Assembly: GCA_901472455.1 (NCBI GenBank)
Contig: LR590464.1
Span: 868,001 to 932,000, forward strand
DNA length: 64,000 nt
Direction: 5' to 3'
Origin: Leclercia adecarboxylata
GTDB taxonomy: Bacteria > Pseudomonadota > Gammaproteobacteria > Enterobacterales > Enterobacteriaceae
Within the stretch, counting starts at the first letter, position 1; each line of letters begins with the position of its first letter. This document shows positions 38,798 to 47,993 of the stretch, piece after piece. The translations under genes and the position numbers were made by a program. Under the pieces are notes generated by a model that had not been told where the DNA came from, did not search any database, and saw only the letters and a list, made by a program, of their open reading frames with translations.

Positions 38798-41441
38798 CTA
38801 TCCCTGACTATTCTGTTCATTGCGTCCCTGTGCCGCCGAATCCAGCGCGGATATTTGCTCCTGTAACGCCGTCAGGCTGAGCGGCCTGCTGATAAAATAG
38901 CCCTGCGTTTCATCGCACTTCATCATCATCAGCTTCTGGAGCTGCCCTTCGGTCTCCACCCCTTCTGCCGTAATACTCAGCGAAAAGGCTTTGCCCAGGC
39001 CGATAATATTTTCAACGATGGGTGTTGGCGCTGTCGCTCTCCGGCATGCCGTCGATAAAGGATTTATCCAGCTTAATGCCATCGAACGGGAAATTGCGCA
39101 GATAGCTCAGGGAGGAGTAGCCGGTTCCAAAATCGTCCATCAACAGCTTCACGCCAAGTTTCTTCAGCGCCAGCATGATTTCGAGACTGTTTTCCGGGTT
39201 CCACAGGGTGGCGTTTTCGGTAATTTCGATCTCCAGTCGGGCCGGATCTAATTGCGAGAGCTGTAGCGCCTCCTTGATGCGATCCACCACCTGCCAGGAC
39301 TGGAACTCGACCGCAGAGATATTCACCGAAACCGAGAGACCGTGCAGCGTCTCCTGCGCGTCCCGGCAGGCGGTTTTCAGCACCCAGTCGCTGAGCGGAA
39401 TAATCAGCCCGGTCTCTTCGGCCAGAGAAATAAACTGATCCGGCATGATCAGGCCAAGCTCAGGGTGATCCCAACGAATTAACGCCTCTACGGCGATGAT
39501 CCGCGATAAGTCATGACCGTAACGCGGCTGGTAGACCAGACGGAACTGCTCTTTTTTAATCCCGTCGCGCAGGCTCTTTTCCATCTCCCGGCGCTGCACC
39601 ATCTGCTCGGCCATTTCAGGCATATAGAACACCCATTTATTGCGCCGGTGCTTTTGGCTTTGTACAGCGCGATGTCCGAGAAGCGCAGGAGTTCGCCCGC
39701 GTCGACGGCATCATGCGGTGCCATGGCGATCCCGATGCTGGCGCCGATCACGATCTCATTTCCGTTGATCAGGAAGGGGCGCGTCAGCTCGGCAATGATG
39801 CGCTCGCACAGGGTATCGATGTACCGCCGGTCATGGATGTCGGAGATCACCAGAATAAACTCGTCTCCGCCCTGGCGCGCCACCAGATCGTAATCGCGGA
39901 TACAGTGCCGTAGCCTGGCTGAGACCTCATGCAGTACGGCGTCACCGGCACCATGACCAAAGAGATCGTTAACCGGCTTAAACTTATCGAGATCGAGGCT
40001 AAGCATTGCCAGCGGGTGCTGCTGCGTGGGTTGCGCCTGCAACTTGCCCTCCAGAAACTCGCGCATGCGCACCCGGTTGGGCAGCCCGGTCAGTTCGTCG
40101 TGGCGGGAGAGATACTCCACGCGTGCCTGGGCCTCCACCTCCAGCGTGACATCCGTGGCAGTGCCCCGGTAGCCGGTTATCCCCTCCGGTGTGATGACAG
40201 GTTTGATCGCAATATGGCAGTAGCGTTGATGTCCCATTGCGGAAAGATAGCGGCAGTGCAGCAGGCGGCGATGCCCTGTCTGCCCGGGGCAGGGTAATCC
40301 AGTCTGCCAGCGACTGGTTTTTCTGCGGACATTAGCTCGCTGAGCGGGCGGCCGATCCAGGACGATATGCTGTACCCGGTAATGCCGGGAAAACGCTCGG
40401 AAAGCCAGGTAAAAACGCAGCTCCGGGTCGGTCTCCCAGATCCAGTCGGTGGTCGCCTCGGCGACGTCACGAAAAACGGCGCTCGCTGGGCCGTCAGGGC
40501 AAGACGGTTCTGGGGCCAGCAGATAGGTATTTTCATCATACATACGCGCCTTTTTTGAGCGCGTTGCGCCCTAGCATCACGCCGGGAATAGCGGGTACAA
40601 AGCGCCAGCAGGATTAGCAGCGGCAGGATATAGCGCAGCAGCTCCCGCCCCGGATTTTCGCTTTTCCATTCAAAGGTCACTTGCTGGCCGTCAACGGGGA
40701 AGGGTAGCCACCCCGCGTCGTCCTGCCAGCCTCGGTGAGTTTTTATGCTGCACGCGAGTCTGGGCGATACCGTACTCTTCACCCAGCGCAGTGAGCTTAG
40801 GGCTATCCAGCACGTCGACAAAGACCAGCACAGAGGCGGGGCCGGGAGCAACAGGGATGCTTGAGTCGTCACCGGTTGTGATGCGTGCCGCTGCCACCAG
40901 CGCCGGATAGCCGCCCTTCATCACCACCGTACTGGATACAGGAATCGCGTCCGGCTTGTTTATTTTTTGAATCAGCTCGGGCAAGGGATCTTCACCCAGC
41001 CACGATTGCAGTGAGTCTGTCACCAGCTTGCCGTTAATCACGCTGTAACGGGTCTTCCCGCTGCCGTCGAGCACGAACAGTCCTTCGTACTCAAAATCGC
41101 GCCACAGCGTGGCTCCCATGTTCTGCCGGGTATAAGCCCAGTCGGTATCTATTTTGGGATGCAGGTGCTGATAGGCTTCGCCCCACCAGGCATAATCTTT
41201 GATGTGGGTTGTGAGGGTATCTACGCGGTTGTGGATCGCTTTTTCCAGCAGCATGGCGCTGTGCTTATCGCTGCTGTCATTGATGTTTCGCACGATGGTC
41301 AGCAGCGCGATAATCGCAACAATAAATAACACTGCCAACAGAGAAAACATCAGCTGCAAAGCACGTTTTAATCAAGGTCGCCGTTTGTTTAGGCTCAAGG
41401 TCCGTACCGGATATATCATCGCTGACAAAAAGTTTATGCAT
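38798..41441 (-). CDS. CHASE4-PAS-GGDEF-EAL cyclic-di-GMP protein (several frameshifts)
   Basis: An inner-membrane signalling protein of about 881 residues. A membrane segment (LMFSLLAVLFIVAIIALLTIV) is followed by a periplasmic CHASE4-like domain (HIKDYAWWGEAYQHLHPKID), a second membrane segment near 40590, a PAS domain, GGDEF (motif GGDEF in DLVARQGGDEFILV) and EAL (EALIRWDHPELG, DDFGTGYSSL). Both catalytic motifs look intact, so it may make and degrade c-di-GMP. The ATG at 41441 (MHKLFVSDDISGTDLEPKQ) is chosen because an indel near 41373 separates it from RALQLMFSLL. Other breaks are near 40740, 40560, 40280, 39640 and 39020. It is not present at this place in E. coli K-12. Confidence 0.85.
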
Positions 41442-41684
41442 GATTACCCCATTTTCTCAGGTGTTATTATGTTCCGATCGTTTTTAATATCGGCCTGTTC
41501 TGGCGGGGCTTGATGTCAAAATGTAAAACTCAAGATAGCCGATTCTGCAGGCAAACGGGGGAAGATAGCCTCTCTTGCGCAGGCAATTAGCCGCAAAATG
41601 TGAAGAAAAACAAAAACAACCTTTTTATTTGTGTTGTTTTTGCGCGTATTTGATGGAAAAATCAACGACTAAAAAGGTGAAGGG

Positions 41685-41713
41685 TTGACGAGTTGGGGTT
41701 CTTTTCTTACCCT
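41685..41713 (+). promoter_or_regulatory. Promoter of the tRNA-Thr gene
   Basis: TTGACG (41685-41690), a 17-base spacer and TACCCT (41708-41713) lie 27 bases before the tRNA. The remaining part of 41442-41684 is AT-rich and without a gene. Confidence 0.6.
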
Positions 41714-41740
41714 TTTACACCGAAGTTCCTCCTCCGGAAA

Positions 41741-41817
41741 GCCGATATAGCTCAGTTTGGTAGAGCAGCGCATTCGTAATGCGAAGGTCGTAGGTTCGAC
41801 TCCTATTATCGGCACCA
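41741..41817 (+). tRNA. thrW: tRNA-Thr (CGU), attachment site of the element
   Basis: The tRNA runs from GCCGATATAGCTCAG to GGCACCA, with anticodon CGT in ATTCGTAAT. It has 77 bases where thrW has 76; the extra T is in the D-loop (CAGTTTGG), probably a homopolymer error. The position after proBA matches thrW of E. coli, a well-known integration site. Its 3' end forms attL. Confidence 0.95.
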
Positions 41818-41820
41818 TTC
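41801..41820 (+). repeat. attL core
   Basis: TCCTATTATCGGCACCATTC covers the 3' end of tRNA-Thr plus three bases. The copy at 59508-59526 is identical but for one missing G. Confidence 0.9.
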
Positions 41821-41933
41821 TTACTTCTTTCTCTTTCTCTCTAACTCCACGAAACGCCGTCAATTCTGGGGTTTTTTGTGGCTGTTGTATTCTTTCTACT
41901 TCTACCAACGTCTATTGAAATCTACACCGTATT

Positions 41934-41982
41934 GGGGGTACATTCGGGGGTATACTCTGTTCGGTCTTCCTGAGATACCCCC
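41934..41982. repeat. Left candidate integrase arm sites
   Basis: GGGGGTA occurs at 41934-41940 and 41946-41952 (12-base pitch), with an inverted copy TACCCCC at 41976-41982, just before the integrase start. The same pair at the same 12-base pitch is at 59427-59445 inside attR, which suggests arm-type binding sites of the integrase. Confidence 0.65.
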
Positions 41983-41984
41983 AA

Positions 41985-43200
41985 ATGAAACTTAATGCCC
42001 GTCATGTCGATACAGCCAAGCCAAAGGATAAGCCCTACAAGCTCGCCGATGGTGGTGGCCTCTACCTCCTCGTGAATCCAAATGGTGCCCGTTACTGGAG
42101 GCTCAAGTATAGGGTTTCAGGGAAGGAGAAATTGCTTGCTTTGGGCGTGTATCCAGACGTTACCTTGGCAGATGCCCGCGCTAAACGTGATGAAGCAAAA
42201 AGGGGTATAGCTGGGGGTATCGATCCTAACAAAGCAAAACGTGAAGAAAAGGCCAGTCGCGAAGCTCAGGTAAACAACACATTTCTGGACATTGCTACGG
42301 AGTGGCATTCGAGTAAGTTAAAGAAGTGGTCTCCCGGGTATGCCTCCGACATTATGGAAGCATTCAAAAAAGACGTGTTCCCCTACATTGGTAAAAAGCC
42401 AATTGCGGAGATTAAGCCGCTTGAACTGCTGAATGTGCTTCGTCGAATGGAGAGTAGAGGGGCTACAGAGAAAGCCAAAAAAGTGCGGCAACGTTGCGGC
42501 GAGGTTTTTCGTTACGCCATCGTTACTGGCAGGGCTGAATATAATCCCGCTCCAGATCTCACCAGTGCCATGCAGGGGCATGAATCCAATCACTACCCTT
42601 TCCTGAATGCGCCAGAGCTACCAGCATTTTTTGAGTCGCTATCACACTACTCAGGCAGTGAGTTGGTGGTATTGGCTGCGCGCTTGCTCATTATTTACCG
42701 GCCTCAGAACGGGAGAATTGCGCGGGGCATCCTGGCAAGAAATCGATGAGCAGGCCGCAGTATGGGAAATCCCCGCTGAACGCATGAAGATGCGCCGTCC
42801 GCACATGGTACCTTTATCCCTGCAGGCGCTATCCATCATTGCGCGCATTCGTGAAATCACTGGTAGATACCCTCTCATGTTCCCAGGGCGTAACGATCCA
42901 AGGAAGACTATGAGTGAGGCCAGCATTAACCAGGTGTTTAAGCGGATTGGATATGCCGGGAAAGTAACAGGCCATGGATTCCGCCACACCATGAGCACGA
43001 TACTCCACGAACAAGGCTACAACACAGCCTGGATTGAAACGCAGTTGGCGCATATCGATAAGAACTCTATTCGTGGAACGTACAACCATGCCCAATATCT
43101 GGACGGTCGTCGCGAGATGCTCCAGTGGTATGCCGACTATATAGACGCTCTGCAGCACGGGGAGAACGTGGTTCATGGCAAATTTGGCGCAACACGATAA
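41985..43200 (+). CDS. int: P4-type tyrosine integrase (one frameshift)
   Basis: A site-specific recombinase of about 405 residues that integrates and excises the element at thrW. It starts MKLNARHVDTAKPKDKPYKLADGGGLYLLV, the DUF4102 arm-binding domain of P4-like integrases. A core-binding domain follows, then the catalytic domain with Arg in FTGLRTGELRGASW, His-x-x-Arg in GHGFRHTMSTILHEQG and the nucleophile Tyr in GTYNHAQYL. The frame slips near 42695 (LLIIYRPQ versus LFTGLRTG), one base. Its orientation and nearness to the tRNA are typical. Confidence 0.95.
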
Positions 43201-43216
43201 TGTTACGGGGCTTTAT

Positions 43217-44299
43217 ATGACTATTCATTATGAAGAAGGGCAATCCCTTAAAAAGTGCTTGAAAATTATTAGATTGATTGAGTCCATAACTTTTTGGGCT
43301 ATCGAGGAAATCGACACTACTAAAATTTATACTTTTGATGAGGCTGTGAAAGTTGCTAAGTCCTGCCAAGAGTTCGTAACAAGCGAAATAAATCACTATG
43401 AGCCAATTAACGCTCCGGTTAATTTAGCCTTGTACAATAAGGTGATAAGAGATGACAGGAATGTTAAGAAATTTATGGAGCTTATTAAATTTAATCGATC
43501 TCCATTGGATTGTGTATATGATGCCGCTCTTGACAGCATCATTAGGTTCAAATTGGGTGAGCATAGGCATTGTGAAAAACAGCATATTAATGACGTTTTC
43601 GGGCCACCTGTAGAGAGTTATCTTTACTGGTTTAAGTATGCTCAGAAAATGACATATGCCTACTATCCAATGATTGGGCAATCATTTTACTCTCGGCTGC
43701 TTCTCATGGTCTTGCGGTATCAAACCAAAAGAGGTAATGCCTTGATTCTGGATGATCTACGCTTCTTGAATGAGTATAAATCCAAGTTGGCTGAAGTCTG
43801 CAAAATGGCACAAGACCCCATTTTCGACAGTTTACACAGGCCACGTCGTAGAGATCGGGATGAGTATATGGGGGATGGTGTCTTCAATCTCTATGAGATT
43901 GAATACCTTATAAAAAAGACGGAGTCACTTATTATCACAAAAAGGCAAGATGAGACTCTCCATGAAAGAGTATTAGCCTCTTGGTTAATGATGCTTCTTC
44001 AGTCATGTGAGGTGAAAAATGTATTAAGTGCCACAAACGTTTTTATGGGGGCTGGGTTTATCGAAAATATTGTCGAACACAGGACACTTGCGCGATTGTG
44101 GAACGCAGTCAAAAAGCGTCGTGAGTTTGAACAGCAAACCATTGCTGAGCGGGAGGATTTCTTCAGGAAAAGGTTAGAGAAAGCCAAGGCTAGAAAAAAT
44201 GCAATGAGTGATTACACCTTAAATCGTGAGGTATCGAGTAAATTTCACGAACATGCAAAGCATCTGGGGGTGACAAAAAACAGGTACAAACTAGCCTGA
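43217..44299 (+). CDS. Unrecognised AT-rich cargo gene next to the integrase
   Basis: A protein of about 360 residues that I do not recognise. It begins MTIHYEEGQSLKKCLKIIRLIESITFWAIEEIDT from ATG 43217; an in-frame ATG at 43175 overlapping int is the alternative. It contains no obvious catalytic motif. There are several hydrophobic-rich helices (YFKYAQKMTYAYYPMIGQSFYSRLLLMVLRY) and a highly charged C-terminus (AVKKRREFEQQTIAEREDFFRKRLEKAKARKN) that looks helical. Base composition is clearly AT-richer than the rest of the element, suggesting separate acquisition. In P4-like elements variable cargo, often anti-phage, tends to sit at defined sites, but function here is unknown. Confidence 0.75.
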   Translation: MTIHYEEGQSLKKCLKIIRLIESITFWAIEEIDTTKIYTFDEAVKVAKSCQEFVTSEINHYEPINAPVNLALYNKVIRDDRNVKKFMELIKFNRSPLDCVYDAALDSIIRFKLGEHRHCEKQHINDVFGPPVESYLYWFKYAQKMTYAYYPMIGQSFYSRLLLMVLRYQTKRGNALILDDLRFLNEYKSKLAEVCKMAQDPIFDSLHRPRRRDRDEYMGDGVFNLYEIEYLIKKTESLIITKRQDETLHERVLASWLMMLLQSCEVKNVLSATNVFMGAGFIENIVEHRTLARLWNAVKKRREFEQQTIAEREDFFRKRLEKAKARKNAMSDYTLNREVSSKFHEHAKHLGVTKNRYKLA

Positions 44300-44339
44300 C
44301 TTTGTCATGCCGATATCCCTCCTGAAAATTACAAACATT

Positions 44340-44383
44340 GTCATGTCGAACACGTGCAACTAAATGGCCGTGTTCGACATGAC
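44340..44383. promoter_or_regulatory. Long inverted repeat upstream of the AlpA gene
   Basis: A perfect 15-bp inverted repeat, GTCATGTCGAACACG (44340-44354) and its complement (44369-44383), with a 14-base loop. No T-run follows, so an operator is more likely than a terminator. Related half-sites GTCATGCCGA (near 44304) and GTCATGTCGG (near 58307) occur elsewhere in the element. Confidence 0.6.
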
Positions 44384-44478
44384 GACAGCTAGCTAATATC
44401 TCCAAGGTATTGTCATTACTGAAAAGTAGCCGATCCCATATAGTCCATCTGACGAAAAACAAAGAAGGTGAACGAAAG

Positions 44479-44781
44479 ATGGAAACGATGAGCACTAAGC
44501 AAGGCCGGGTTAATAATGATCAGTTAGTTGATATGAAATTTATTACCGCTGATTCTGGCATGGGTGACAAATGGTTCTATCGGCTGATGTCTGAAGGTAG
44601 ATTTCCCCGCCCCATTAAACTTGGTCGTTTAAGTCGATGGTTGGCAAAGGATTACTATGCATGGAAAGACGCCCAAATCTCCAATTCAGCAGAGGAGTTT
44701 GAAAAAAGGCAGCGGGAAGCATTTAAAAGAGCGGAGGCAAAGCGTAGCAAACATCAAAAGCATGTGGTGGGGGTGGCCTGA
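44479..44781 (+). CDS. alpA: AlpA family phage regulator
   Basis: A small DNA-binding protein of about 100 residues. The AlpA helix-turn-helix is seen in DMKFITADSGMGDKWFYRLMSEGRFPRPIKLGRLSRWLAKDYYAWK, followed by a basic tail (KRQREAFKRAEAKRSKHQKH). AlpA proteins act as excisionase-type or transcriptional regulators in P4-like elements. The start ATG at 44479 follows GAAGGTGAACGAAAG; an ATG at 44488 is possible. Its stop overlaps the next start (TGATG). Confidence 0.88.
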   Translation: METMSTKQGRVNNDQLVDMKFITADSGMGDKWFYRLMSEGRFPRPIKLGRLSRWLAKDYYAWKDAQISNSAEEFEKRQREAFKRAEAKRSKHQKHVVGVA

Positions 44782-45224
44782 TGGGAATAAAAAACGCCCG
44801 TGCCACCGAGCGTCATACCGAACTTAACCATACACCTGCGCAATTGGAAGTTGCTGTTTCTAATGATAACCAGCAGCGCACCACAAAACCAGTGCCCAAA
44901 AAGCATAAAGCGCGTGTTCTTATCCTGCGCTCTGGCGCGTCCGGTATCACTGAGAACGAGATCCTGCGTTACTGCCGCCTTTCCTCTGGTCGCAATTATT
45001 TGTCGGACCTCGAAAGACGCCTCGATATCCAGTTTGAACGCATCGACGAGCCTAATCCTGATGGCATTGGCAGCCACTACCGCTACTGCTTCATTAAGCG
45101 CGCTGACGTGCAGAAGGTGATCGCCCTCGTTAATGCCAGCGCAGCGACTAACGGCCACCAGCCCCTCAATCAGCTGGATATTGACGATATTCTGAAACTG
45201 TACCCGGACAACGCCGCCGAATAA
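44781..45224 (+). CDS. Hypothetical protein, possible winged-helix
   Basis: A 147-residue protein of unknown function. A basic linker (TTKPVPKKHKARVLILRSG) precedes ASGITENEILRYCRLSSGRNYLSDLERRLDIQFERID, which reads like a winged-helix DNA-binding unit. It is translationally coupled to alpA (overlap TGATG) and 11 bases from the antirepressor gene. Confidence 0.75.
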   Translation: MGIKNARATERHTELNHTPAQLEVAVSNDNQQRTTKPVPKKHKARVLILRSGASGITENEILRYCRLSSGRNYLSDLERRLDIQFERIDEPNPDGIGSHYRYCFIKRADVQKVIALVNASAATNGHQPLNQLDIDDILKLYPDNAAE

Positions 45225-45235
45225 GGAAAATCCTG

Positions 45236-46030
45236 ATGAAAAATAATATGACCTTTATCGGTCAGGGCCTCGCTCACCCTGAAGCCAGCCAGAAGCAAAT
45301 TATCAATAAAGATTTCGCCTCCCTCATTCCGGTGATTAGCGGGCGGATCAGCGGTCGCGAAGCGAATGTTGTGAGCGCGAAATCGTTACACCAGACATTG
45401 GGTGTGGGGCGCGTTTTTAGCAGCTGGTTCAATGGCCGCGTATCTCAATACGGGTTTACCCGCGGTACAGACTTTGACCAATTAACACCGGAACGGGTGG
45501 AAATTAACGGGGCCGGACGCCCGGAGGTGGATTACGCGATCACCATCGGTATGGCGAAAGAACTGGCTATGGTTGAGCGCAACCAGCAGGGCCGTGATGT
45601 TCGTCAGTATTTCATCCAGTGCGAAGAGGAACTCCATCGTAGCGCGCCGGAAGTGGCCGCCCGTTTTCGTCGTCAGCTTAAGGCCCGTCTGAATGCGGCA
45701 AATTACTTTAAACCAATGTGTGAAGCACTGGATGCCGCCCGCGCTGAACTGGGTAAGCAGACACAGCAACGCCACTATGCCAACGAGTCCAACATGCTGG
45801 CACGTATTGTCCTAGGTGGTCTCACTGCTAAGCAGTGGGCGCAGAACGGCAGCATCACTGGTGAGCCGCGCGATGCCATGAGCACTGAGCAGCTCGAGCA
45901 TCTCTCATATCTGGAGCAAACCAACATCACGCTGATTGAACTGGGGCAGGACTACCAGCAGCGTAAAGTCGAACTGATGCGCCTGTCTCAGCGCTGGCTG
46001 GCAAAACGCCTGGGGGTTAGCCATGCGTAA
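45236..46030 (+). CDS. AntA/AntB antirepressor domain protein
   Basis: A 264-residue protein with an AntA/AntB domain at about residues 40-130 (ANVVSAKSLHQTLGVGRVFSSWFNGRV ... DYAITIGMAKELAMVERNQQGRDVRQYFIQCEEEL). In phage P1 and relatives such proteins inactivate repressors. The C-terminal half (RRQLKARLNAANYFKPMCEALDAAR) is helical and variable. The next gene starts inside its last codons. It may act on a helper-prophage repressor. Confidence 0.85.
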   Translation: MKNNMTFIGQGLAHPEASQKQIINKDFASLIPVISGRISGREANVVSAKSLHQTLGVGRVFSSWFNGRVSQYGFTRGTDFDQLTPERVEINGAGRPEVDYAITIGMAKELAMVERNQQGRDVRQYFIQCEEELHRSAPEVAARFRRQLKARLNAANYFKPMCEALDAARAELGKQTQQRHYANESNMLARIVLGGLTAKQWAQNGSITGEPRDAMSTEQLEHLSYLEQTNITLIELGQDYQQRKVELMRLSQRWLAKRLGVSHA

Positions 46031-46670
46031 ACTGATCGGACAGCAAATCGGCGAGGCAATGACTCTAACTTTAACTGAGGGTCATTCTGGCAATTGTCTT
46101 GCCGAAAGCCACCCCGACGTGAATCACAATATGCACCCTATGCACAAAAAGGGCTTGCCGTTTGTCCCTAACCAGGTTTATGGTTATAGCGCACCAGCAA
46201 AATCTGGTGCCAGGATTGGCGTCCTGGTAAAGTACAAGGCGACACATGACGCGCCGAGCGTCTTTTTTTGTGTCCTCGCATCTTCACACCCTTTTTTCAG
46301 CGGTATGGCTATACTCCATGTCGCTCGCGAAGTAATGGTGGGCTGGATGGGGGCGGAGCAATCCGCGCCGGTTACCTTGTACGCCGGTTACGCCAACCCT
46401 GTTCAGCTCACCACCAGTGAAATTGGCGTTTCCGGTGGTGGGATTTATTCCCAGTACAAGGAGGCTGCCAAATGTTGGCTACTACCCCCACCCAAAATCC
46501 ACAATTCATATGGATTATCGCCGCAGTTCGCCGCGATTGTCCGACAATCAAGCCTGTTCTCCACCATGTTACTGCTGAGACTGAGCGTGATGCTCGTCGC
46601 TCTCTGGTGCGTGATCACGTCTGTTTCTTTGCTGGCCGCATCTCTGTGCAGGGGGTGGCAGCATGAATGA
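46023..46670 (+). CDS. Ash family protein
   Basis: The N-terminal 150 residues match the Ash-like family of P4-type elements: PAKSGARIGVLVKYKA and SVFFCVLASSHPFFSGMAILHVAREVMVGWMGAEQSAPVTLYAGYANPVQ. The open frame runs to 46670 but its last 60 codons overlap the Icd-like gene in another frame, so the true end may be earlier. In P4, Ash is linked to derepression of a resident prophage. ATG at 46023 overlaps the previous stop. DNA within 46172-46227 forms adjacent hairpins. Confidence 0.7.
   Translation: MRKLIGQQIGEAMTLTLTEGHSGNCLAESHPDVNHNMHPMHKKGLPFVPNQVYGYSAPAKSGARIGVLVKYKATHDAPSVFFCVLASSHPFFSGMAILHVAREVMVGWMGAEQSAPVTLYAGYANPVQLTTSEIGVSGGGIYSQYKEAAKCWLLPPPKIHNSYGLSPQFAAIVRQSSLFSTMLLLRLSVMLVALWCVITSVSLLAASLCRGWQHE
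46472..46666 (+). CDS. Icd-like host cell division inhibitor
   Basis: A 64-residue protein starting MLATTPTQNPQFIWIIAAVRRDCPTI, followed by TAETERDARRSLVRDHVCFFAGRISV, the pattern of Icd/Kil-like proteins of P1 and P4-type elements that block host division when derepressed. A strong RBS (AAGGAGG, 46459-46465) precedes the ATG. It is embedded in the 3' part of the Ash frame. Confidence 0.8.
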   Translation: MLATTPTQNPQFIWIIAAVRRDCPTIKPVLHHVTAETERDARRSLVRDHVCFFAGRISVQGVAA

Positions 46671-47178
46671 TTTAATCAAAGCTAAAGCCGACCATGACCG
46701 TATTAATGCTGTTCTCGGCAGGAATGAGGCCGTCAAACCGGATACAGAGTTGAATGTGTCCCGGGACCGTCTTTTGAGGGCTCAGGCCGGGCTGCGTCAT
46801 ATCCTGACGGATGTAATTCCTTTCCTCGCCGATCCTGCAGAGAGGGAGGAAATGTATCTCTGGGTAAACGGTGTGTTCACCATCACTCTGGCCGAAGAGT
46901 GCGGCGCTAAAAACCACAGCCTGGCACGCCTGCCAGTAGAAAAATCCATCCCCGATGCCAGCCACAAGCTGGACAACATCCGCCACGATGCCGCCTGTGC
47001 TGAGAAGTACGCACTTGAGCTGCGCGATTTCTATATGGCCCACATGGACGCCCCGATCCGTCAGGAGAATATCAAGGCAGCAGCCCGCCTCCAGACCCTC
47101 ATTAACGAGCTGTATTGCGCCGCATATCGCACCAGTGACCGCCTTTCGGCGCTTCACAATGAGGAGGGTCAGGAATGA
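46663..47178 (+). CDS. Hypothetical protein
   Basis: A 171-residue, mostly helical protein of unknown function (MNDLIKAKADHDRINAVLGRNEAVKPD...). No catalytic motif is visible. It lies in a tightly coupled run of genes: its start overlaps the Icd-like stop and its end overlaps the next start. Confidence 0.75.
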   Translation: MNDLIKAKADHDRINAVLGRNEAVKPDTELNVSRDRLLRAQAGLRHILTDVIPFLADPAEREEMYLWVNGVFTITLAEECGAKNHSLARLPVEKSIPDASHKLDNIRHDAACAEKYALELRDFYMAHMDAPIRQENIKAAARLQTLINELYCAAYRTSDRLSALHNEEGQE

Positions 47179-47387
47179 AGTCATTAGGTGATGCTGTATG
47201 CCAGGTTGAGCAGGCCCAGGCGGTGTTATCCCTCTGGCTGGAAACCACGACCAGAAAGGATGGTGATCTGTCCCGGATGATTGGCGCACTCATGACCCTG
47301 CTGGACGGGGTTCCCGAGTCGATGGATGAGGCTGAAAGCAAACTGGCTGATTACGCGATGCGGGAGTACAAGGAGGCGAACAAGTGA
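47175..47387 (+). CDS. Small hypothetical protein
   Basis: A 70-residue acidic helical protein (MKSLGDAVCQVEQAQAVLSLW) of unknown role. The ATG overlaps the previous stop, and its own stop overlaps the next GTG start, so it is part of the same operon. Confidence 0.7.
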   Translation: MKSLGDAVCQVEQAQAVLSLWLETTTRKDGDLSRMIGALMTLLDGVPESMDEAESKLADYAMREYKEANK

Positions 47388-47983
47388 CCATTAATGATTC
47401 AAATCCTGTTGCCACCCCTGACGGCATCCGGCTTACGGTAGCTGAGCCTGCCGGAACTTTGTTGCTGTCCTGGCATGAAGCTGTTCGCCAGCTCGACAGC
47501 GGGCAGTTTGACGATTCACTGGCCGATGGTCTGCAGATGATTATCCAGCTCCAGTGGGCCGCCGTACATGGCTGGTTTGTTACAACCAACGAACAGAAAG
47601 CCCTGATGTGGCGATGGATCATTGCCTGCCTGTTCTTGCTGGAGCAGGCGGAGGCTAACGGTACCGTTGAGGTAGCCAACGAGGACGGCGGCACGGATCT
47701 GGCCGTCATCTACTCAGGAAAGAACGGCGGAATGGCCGTTTATCCGGCGTCTGAGCGCATGTCACTGGCAACCCATATCGAAGGCATTGCCATTCAGAAG
47801 TACGGGGCGGTAACAGGGCTGGAGCGCGCCATTCTGCTTTATGAGGGGATGGCTGAGGTTCCGCCTGCAGGTGGTCCGCTGCGTCTGTCTCAGTGGGGCA
47901 GGGAGGCGCTGAAGATGCTGCATGACGACTTTATCAGGATGGTGAATACCGAAGGTATGCCAGCAGAGCCAACGGCGCACTAA
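47384..47983 (+). CDS. Hypothetical protein upstream of primase
   Basis: A 199-residue protein of unknown function, GTG start at 47384 behind AAGGAGG. Segments such as WHEAVRQLDSGQFDDSLADGLQMIIQLQWAAVHGW and AVIYSGKNGGMAVYPASERMSL show no recognised motif. It precedes the primase gene by 10 bases, suggesting a role linked to replication or its control. Confidence 0.72.
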   Translation: MTINDSNPVATPDGIRLTVAEPAGTLLLSWHEAVRQLDSGQFDDSLADGLQMIIQLQWAAVHGWFVTTNEQKALMWRWIIACLFLLEQAEANGTVEVANEDGGTDLAVIYSGKNGGMAVYPASERMSLATHIEGIAIQKYGAVTGLERAILLYEGMAEVPPAGGPLRLSQWGREALKMLHDDFIRMVNTEGMPAEPTAH

Positions 47984-47993
47984 GGAGCCAGCA

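Noticed and set aside
44340..44383. Inverted repeat as an intrinsic terminator of the cargo gene
   Set aside because: There is no T-run on either side and the loop is long.
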